DNA of 64,000 bases from Balamuthia mandrillaris (Eukaryota; Discosea; Longamoebia; Balamuthiidae). The notes under the pieces are model-generated. The model was not told the DNA's origin, made no database searches, and saw only the letters and a program-made list of their open reading frames with translations. Position 1 is the first letter of the stretch; the number at the start of each line of letters is the position of its first letter. Below are positions 58,190-64,000 of this stretch, in pieces. The DNA lies in assembly GCA_031835245.1 (NCBI GenBank), contig JAVKOQ010000143.1, positions 1 to 64,000 on the forward strand, read 5' to 3'. Position numbers and translations under genes: made by a program.

Positions 58190-58412
58190 TGAGAGTGACA
58201 CGCTGTAATGCCTTCTAGCACTTGTTCAATTATTATGTTGAGAGAGATTAGGGAAGAAGAGAGATGAGAGAATGAGAGACTGACAGAGGATTGCAGAAAC
58301 AATTATTAACACAAAACTGTTGCGCCGGGACGGGACAGAGAAGGAAACAGACAGGACAAAGGAAGAAAGGGAAACAAATACTAAAATAATCCAAGCTTTG
58401 GCCCTCCCGATT

Positions 58413-60894
58413 TCAGGGGATAACTTCATCAGAACCGTCGCCGACGCTCATGGTGATCATCTCCTTTGTGGCCAAGCTCTTGGTCTTCTTGCCTGTGCCA
58501 GGGGATTTGCCAGTGGGAGTCTTGTCGCTGGTGAACATGCTGCTGAACCTTCCTTCTCGCACGTGTTGCAAGAAGCGTATCCAAAAGCGGCCCATGGAGG
58601 GACTGATGCAAAAGTTGAGGAAGAGCATCAAGCCCAAGGAGGAATAGCTGATGCTCCTCAGCACCGCCAGCGGGTAGTTGTGCACCTCCTCGGAGAGAGA
58701 GCAGTTGTTCTCCCTCTTGAGAAGACATTCGTAGTAGTCGGCATAGCCCTCTTCGATGGATTCCTTGGTGTCCACCACATGAAGGGAATAGGCAAAGATG
58801 AAAATGATGAGGACGAGGTAAATGAGGATGAAGAGGATGACGCGGAAGTAGGTCCCGCACGTCTTCTTCAGCTCCTTCAGTTGACGAGCGAACTGCAGCA
58901 TGCGGCACAGGGAAGCTGCGAAGAGAATGGTGCCAACGAGGAGGATAAGGCCAACCGGAATGGCCCAAAAGGTCAAAAAGAAGGCATTGGCGGATCCCAA
59001 ATGGCAACTGCATTTCAACGAACGAACGAACGAACAAACAAACAAACAAACAAACAAACAAACAAACAAACAAACAAACAAACAAACAAACAAACAAACA
59101 AACAAACAAACAAACAAACATGTATCAGCACAGCAACTCAAAGAGAAATCGACAAGAGAAAGGAAATGGGGGGGAAACAAAAGAAGGCGTACAAAGTGCC
59201 ACCAGGATAGAAGGAGATCTCATCAGCAGCCGCTGGAATGAGCATCAGAACAACAGGGACGGCCCATCCACACACATGGAATGCGATCTGAAGCCCAGTG
59301 TTCCATCGCTTGGTGTTTGGAAGCTTCTTCCCAAAGAACACCTTTTGATTCCTGCTTCAGAACCAAGCACAACACAATAACAATGACAAGAACGTGAAAG
59401 GAGGGAAAAAAAAAACGTACGGAGAGGAACATGTTGAAAGCAACAATGCCCCACCACATGGTGCTGGACAGGAATCCCATTTGCACCAGCCATCCTTGGA
59501 ATGTGCACAACCCTGAATGCATCGACAGGTCCTCGATGGTGAATTCAAGAGCCAACTGGCCGTTCTGGATGCTGCTGTCTGGAATGACGTAATTCGTGTC
59601 CCAGCCACACCAGGTGTTGTCGTACCCAAAGAACGTGGGAAGGATCATGCCCACCGACTCGGCATGAGCAGCCACTGCTGCCATCAGGATCAAGTTGGAT
59701 GGGAACTTGCGCAGTTTGTTGTGCAAGGAATATGACAGAATGACGATCAAGCTGCCCAGCTGTTGTAGTGTTGTGGTGTTTTGCTGTGAGCAGATAAAAA
59801 AAGAAAGTAGAAGAACAGAACAACAACAACATAAGACAACAACAAGGACGAGGATAAAACAAAGAGCGTACCCAAGACAACCACCCCAGCACCAGCTGCA
59901 ACACCTTCAACGTGTCGTACTTTTTTTCTCCGTATGATGGCAAGGGACAGGTGAAACCGCACTCGCTGCTTCCCTCCACAGTGTACAAAGGTTCCTCACA
60001 AATGATGTAAGTGGTGCTGTTGGTCAACAAGCTGTTGCATTGGAGGTTGTAGGTTTGGTTGTTGGGAAGCGTGACATTGTAGTTCTCTTCCTGATAAAAG
60101 TCTTGTCCGTTGGTGTCGATCTCGGCGCAGGTCATGGGTTGGGCATAGCCCGGTGGATAGTACAAATTGATCCCGAGAGGGACGTCCAGTGAGGCAATAT
60201 AGTGTCCGCAGGTCTCCCCTGGAGTATGTAGGTCAATATTGTCTCCAAGGATAAGAGAAAGAGAAGAATAGACAAGAGCGAAGAGATACAGAGAGAGAGA
60301 GAAAGAGAGAATAACCGTAAGTAAAACAACCAGACTTGCAGGGCTGACGTGGTGTGGTGAGAATGCTTTCATCTTCTGTTTGCAACTTGGGTTTAAAATG
60401 GGAATGAATAAAATATAAAAACTATAAAAACCTCCTTCCAGGACGGTAGCACAAGGACGCAGGTAGGTGGCGCAGTTCAGCCTGGCCCAGAGCCGATGGC
60501 ATTGAGAGGGAACGGAGTTGTCGTTGCCGAGGGCACCGACAATGTTGACCGCTCGAACCACCCATGTTTCCAGCTCGGCCAAAGTCCAGTTGGCCGGAAC
60601 ATAAATATGAATATCGGAACCTTGTTTTAACACACAAACAAAGGGGTTAGGAAGGAAAAGAATAAAATAAAATGGGAAAGAAAAATGAGAGAAGTTGTTG
60701 TGGGTTTTTTTAACAAAACAAAAAGAAATAAGAGAATGGGAACCTTGCCATCCGTCAAACTGGGTGCAGTAGGCAGGGATTCCATCCCATGGCACGCAAG
60801 TCTGGGAACGAACACAAGGCCAAAGCCCGGCTGCTGCGGCCAGGCAAAAAAGCACAACGAGCGCCCACCGAGAGGTAGACGCGGCCAGGTGCAT
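58413..60894 (-). CDS. FSL-16, frizzled/smoothened-like 7TM receptor
   Basis: Minus-strand exons: 60894-60744, 60620-60432, 60375-60316, 60218-59872, 59759-59421, 59341-59193 and 59007-58413, giving 609 aa. The signal peptide region is MHLAASTSRWALVVLFCLAA. The CRD has QTCVPWDGIPAYC, CHRLWARLNCATYLRPC, PRQPCKSGCFTY and CGHYIASLDVPLGINLYY; the residue context around CGHYI differs from the usual CTEYV. TM7 is followed by GRFWIRFLQHVREGRF. Intron 6 holds a long CAAA tetranucleotide array. The tail is GDGSDEVIP. It is the near-identical tandem twin of FSL-18. Confidence 0.92.
59017..59120. repeat. (CAAA)n tetranucleotide array in FSL-16 intron 6
   Basis: About 26 tetranucleotide units, the first few CGAA and the rest CAAA, run to 59120. 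The homologous intron of the twin gene FSL-18 (62520-62537) has only about three units. Confidence 0.95.
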
Positions 60895-61502
60895 CTGTGG
60901 AACTCAGTAAAAGGTGGTGCTGGTACGCACGTACGAAGGCTTTGTTCGGAAGGAGAGATAGTGTCTTTGGAACAGCAAAACTTGAATTGGAGAGAGAGAA
61001 AAAGAAAGAAAAAAGAAAAAGGGCAACAAAAAAGAAAAGGAAGCAACAGCACCTTCCTTAGCCAAGGAAATGAAGGTCTACAGGTTTCCGGTCCGCGAAT
61101 GTCCACCAAGATCAGGTGTGTTATTGCCCGTCACGACAAAGGGGATTGGCCCCTTCTCATGAAATGAATGGGGCTGACGAATCTGGAAGCGTCGACAAAA
61201 TACCAATGTTTGGTAGTTTTTGCCTATTTTGGATTAGTGTTCCGATCTGTCCACCGAGATGCTGGGGAGATTGGGCGGCGATCGGTGCGCAATGTGCCAT
61301 GCTCGAGATCTCGTATAGGGACCCGGTAAACGCGCTACCGTGCGTTATGGCGTCGACTTATCCAACCGGGCGTGTTTCGGGTTTTCGGCAGGGCAACCGA
61401 TCGATATTGTATTTTGTTATTTTGTTTGTTGTCTCTCTCAGCTTGAGTTGACTTTGGTTTTAAAAAAATGTTAAGGCATGTCCTTGTTCATAACCGGACT
61501 CA
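60895..61502. other. Intergenic region FSL-16/FSL-17
   Basis: The first part should be the FSL-16 promoter. The central part (about 61120-61440) is unlike the neighbouring duplication unit and shows no coding or repeat signal that I recognise. Confidence 0.45.
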
Positions 61503-61708
61503 TCGTCAGAGGAAGTGCACAGTTACGGAGCTTTGGGTGCTCTTCCCTGGGCTTGCTGCTGTTCTTCCCCTTTCGCATCAGCCCATTGACGGGCAAGTTT
61601 TGGTGGAACTTCTTCAAGCACCTCACGCAAGGAAGGTTCAGCAGCATCTTCACAAGCGACAAGACTTCAAACCCTGGCAAGTATTCTAGCAGGAACAAAA
61701 AGAGCAAG
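61503..61708 (+). pseudogene. FSL-17 fragment: TM7 and tail start of exon 7
   Basis: Only the end of an exon 7 remains, from SEEVHSYG through TM7 (SSLGLLLFFPFRISPLTGK) and FWWNFFKHLTQGRFSSIF to NPGKYSSRNKKSK. A short deletion with frame change lies just after the first residues. The sequence then departs from the family before the usual terminal motif. It matches FSL-15 closely and occupies the same position relative to FSL-18 as FSL-15 does to FSL-16, so it is the duplicated counterpart. Confidence 0.83.
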
Positions 61709-61918
61709 TTACTGATCGAGAGACGATTAAAGCAGCAATCTTTATCTTCAAACGGGCAGGAGAGAAAAAACCAAGGGCCAGGTCACCGCTATTCCAAGGT
61801 ATTCCCATTTGTCTTGGGAAAACGCCTTGATGCTACCTTGCGGCCCTACCTTTATTAACACAAAACTGTTGGGACAGAGCCAGAGAAGGAAACAGAGAGG
61901 AGCTTTAGCCTCCCGATT

Positions 61919-64000
61919 TCAGGGGATGATTTCACCAGAACCGTCGTCAACGCTCATGGTGATCATTTCCTTTGTGGCCAAGCTCTTGGTCTTCTTGCCT
62001 GTGCCAGGGGATTTGCCAGTGGGAGTCTTGTCGCTGGTGAACATGCTGCTGAACCTTCCTTCTCGCACGTGTTGCAAGAAGCGTATCCAAAAGCGGCCCA
62101 TGGAGGGACTGATGCAAAAGTTGAGGAAGAGCATCAAGCCCAAGGAGGAATAGCTGATGCTCCTCAGCACCGCCAGCGGGTAGTTGTGCACCTCCTCGGA
62201 GAGAGAGCAGTTGTTCTCCCTCTTGAGAAGACATTCGTAGTAGTCGGCATAGCCCTCTTCGATGGATTCCTTGGTGTCCACCACATGAAGAGAATAAGCA
62301 AAGATGAAAATGATGAGGACGAGGTAAATGAGGATGAAGAGGATGACGCGGAAGTAGGTCCCGCATGTCTTCTTCAGCTCCTTCAGTTGTCGTGCGAACT
62401 GCAGCATGCGGCACAGGGAAGCTGAGAAGAGAATGGTGCCAACGAGGAGGATAAGGCCAACCGGAATGGCCCAAAAGGTCAAAAAGAAGGCATTGGCGGA
62501 TCCCAAATGGCAACTGCATTTCAACGAACAAACAAACATGTATCAGCACAGCAACTCAAAGAGAAATCGACAAGAGAAAGGAAATGGGGGGGAAACAAAA
62601 GAAGGCGTACAAAGTGCCACCAGGATAGAAGGAGATCTCATCAGCAGCTGCTGGGATGAGCATCAGAACAACAGGGACGGCCCATCCACACACATGGAAT
62701 GCGATCTGAAGCCCGGTGTTCCATCGCTTGGTGTTTGGAAGCTTCTTCCCAAAGAACACCTTTTGATTCCTGCTTCAGAACCAAGCACAACACAATAACA
62801 ATGACAAGAACGTGAAAGGAGGGAAAAAAAAAACGTACGGAGAGGAACATGTTGAAAGCAACAATGCCCCACCACATGGTGCTGGACAGGAATCCCATTT
62901 GCACCAGCCATCCTTGGAATGTGCACAATCCTGAATGCATCGACAGGTCCTCGATGGTGAATTCAAGAGTCAACTTGCCATTCTGGATGCTGCTGTCTGG
63001 AACGATGTGGTTCGTGTCCCAGCCACACCAGGTGTTGTCGTACCCAAAGAATGTGGGAAGGATCATGCCCACCGACTCGGCATGAGCAGCCACTGCTGCC
63101 ATCAGGATCAAGTTGGATGGGAACTTGCGCAGTTTGTTGTGCAAGGAATATGACAGAATGACGATCAAGCTGCCCAGCTGTTGTGGTGTTGTGGTGTTAG
63201 CAGATGCTGTGAGCAAAGAAGAAGAGGAGGAGGAAAGGGAGAAGAAGATGATGACGAAGAAGAAGAAGAAGAAGAAGAAGAAGAAGAAGAACAAGGAGAA
63301 AGAAAAACACAAGACAACAACAAGGCAGAGGACAACAACAACAAATAAAAACAAAGAGCGTACCCAAGACAACCATCCCAGCACCAGCTGCAACACCTTC
63401 AACGTGTCGTACTTTTTTTCTCCGTACGATGGCAAGGGACAGGTGAAACCACACTCGTTGCTTCCCTCCACAGTGTACAAAGGTTCCTCACAAATGATGT
63501 AAGTGGTGGTGTTGGTCAACAAGCTGTTGCATTGGAGGTTGTAGGTTTGGTTGTTGGGAAGCGTGACATTGTAGTTCTCTTCCTGATAAAAGTCTTGTCC
63601 GTTGGTGTCGATCTCGGCGCAGGTCATGGGTTGGGCATAGCCCGGTGGATAGTACAAGCTCACTCCGAGGGGAAGGTTCAGTGACGCAACGTATTCTGCG
63701 CAGATATCCTCTATAGTTGATAGGTCAATTATTTGCCAAGAGAGAGAGGGAGAGAGGGAGAGAGAATAACCGTAAGTAAAACAACCAGACTTGCAGGGCT
63801 GACGTGGTGTGGTGAGGACGCTTTCTTCACCTGCGGTTCGCAGTTTGGTTTAAAATGGGAAAGATGAGAAAAAAATTCAGAACAACCACAAAGAATTCAA
63901 ACCATTGTCGTCCAGAGCTGTCGCACAAGGACGCAGGTAGGTGGCGCAGTTCAGCCTGGCCCAGAGCCGATTGCACCGAGAGGGAATAGAATTGTCGTTG
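61919..64000 (-). CDS. FSL-18, frizzled/smoothened-like receptor, 5' end beyond window
   Basis: Visible minus-strand exons: 2 (3' part, 63903 to beyond 64000), 3 (63830-63771), 4 (63710-63364), 5 (63177-62839), 6 (62759-62611) and 7 (62513-61919). Exon 1 and the signal peptide lie outside. Exon 6 protein is identical to FSL-16 and exon 7 differs by a few residues (tail DDGSGEIIP). Exon 4 begins with ICAEYVASLNLPLGVSLYY, closer to the family norm than FSL-16. Intron 4 carries an AAG repeat (63258-63294) absent from FSL-16. No damage seen in the visible part. Confidence 0.9.

Noticed and set aside
59017-59120. CRISPR-like or telomeric array
   Set aside because: Uninterrupted tetranucleotide repeat without spacers, located inside an intron of a eukaryotic gene.
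16578-64000. FSL fragments as retro-pseudogenes
   Set aside because: Fragments FSL-5, -13 and -14 keep introns or intronic splice acceptors, so they arose by genomic breakage, not by reverse transcription.

Overview
The window is nuclear DNA of a eukaryote with dense GT-AG introns (mostly 50-200 bp, many filled with CT/GA microsatellites). A hybrid sensor histidine kinase, an RGS protein and a large family of frizzled/smoothened-like (FSL) class F receptors point to Amoebozoa. A discosean such as Balamuthia is my best guess, but that is inference. I saw no rRNA, tRNA, CRISPR or prokaryotic operon structure. All gene models are hand-spliced from reading frame, splice signals and comparison between copies.

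Left part, 1-16 kb: unrelated single-copy genes. In order they are: the 3' end of a hybrid histidine kinase (1-2244, +); a secreted FG-GAP/integrin-alpha-like protein (2508-5366, -); a small FKBP (5848-6550, +); a SAM domain fused to a SagB-type nitroreductase-fold dehydrogenase (6736-9848, +); an RGS domain protein that also carries two RPEL-like G-actin motifs (10233-13882, +); and an intronless low-complexity protein (14710-15771, +).

Right part, 16.5-64 kb: an FSL receptor array running off the right edge. I number the copies FSL-1 to FSL-18. Thirteen have the full seven-exon layout (one cut by the edge, two frame-broken) and five are fragments, plus one faint relic. Each full copy encodes, in order: signal peptide plus first CRD cysteines (exon 1); CRD core (exons 2-4); TM1-TM3 region (exon 5); TM4 region (exon 6); and TM5-TM7 plus cytoplasmic tail (exon 7). 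Intron phases are 1,1,1,0,0,2 throughout. Exon 6 is exactly 149 bp in all 15 copies that keep it. Exon 5 is 339 bp in 11 of 13 copies; the exceptions are +21 bp (in frame) and +11 bp (frameshift). This regularity makes each broken copy easy to diagnose.

The array shows recent birth-and-death evolution: a tandem segmental duplication (FSL-15/16 and FSL-17/18), an inverted pair (FSL-7 and FSL-9), an identical tract shared by FSL-5, -6 and -8 that suggests gene conversion, a fold-back junction (FSL-14/15), and an exon 1-exon 7 deletion relic (FSL-13). A 3.7-kb Mutator-like (MULE) DNA transposon with a perfect 9-bp target duplication sits inside intron 1 of FSL-4, in the same orientation. One unrelated secreted-protein gene (25592-26417) lies between FSL-3 and FSL-4.

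Functionally, the FSL proteins should be plasma-membrane 7TM receptors with extracellular Cys-rich domains. They lack the animal Frizzled KTxxxW Dishevelled-binding motif but share an acidic C-terminal tail ending in (I/V/M)-P.
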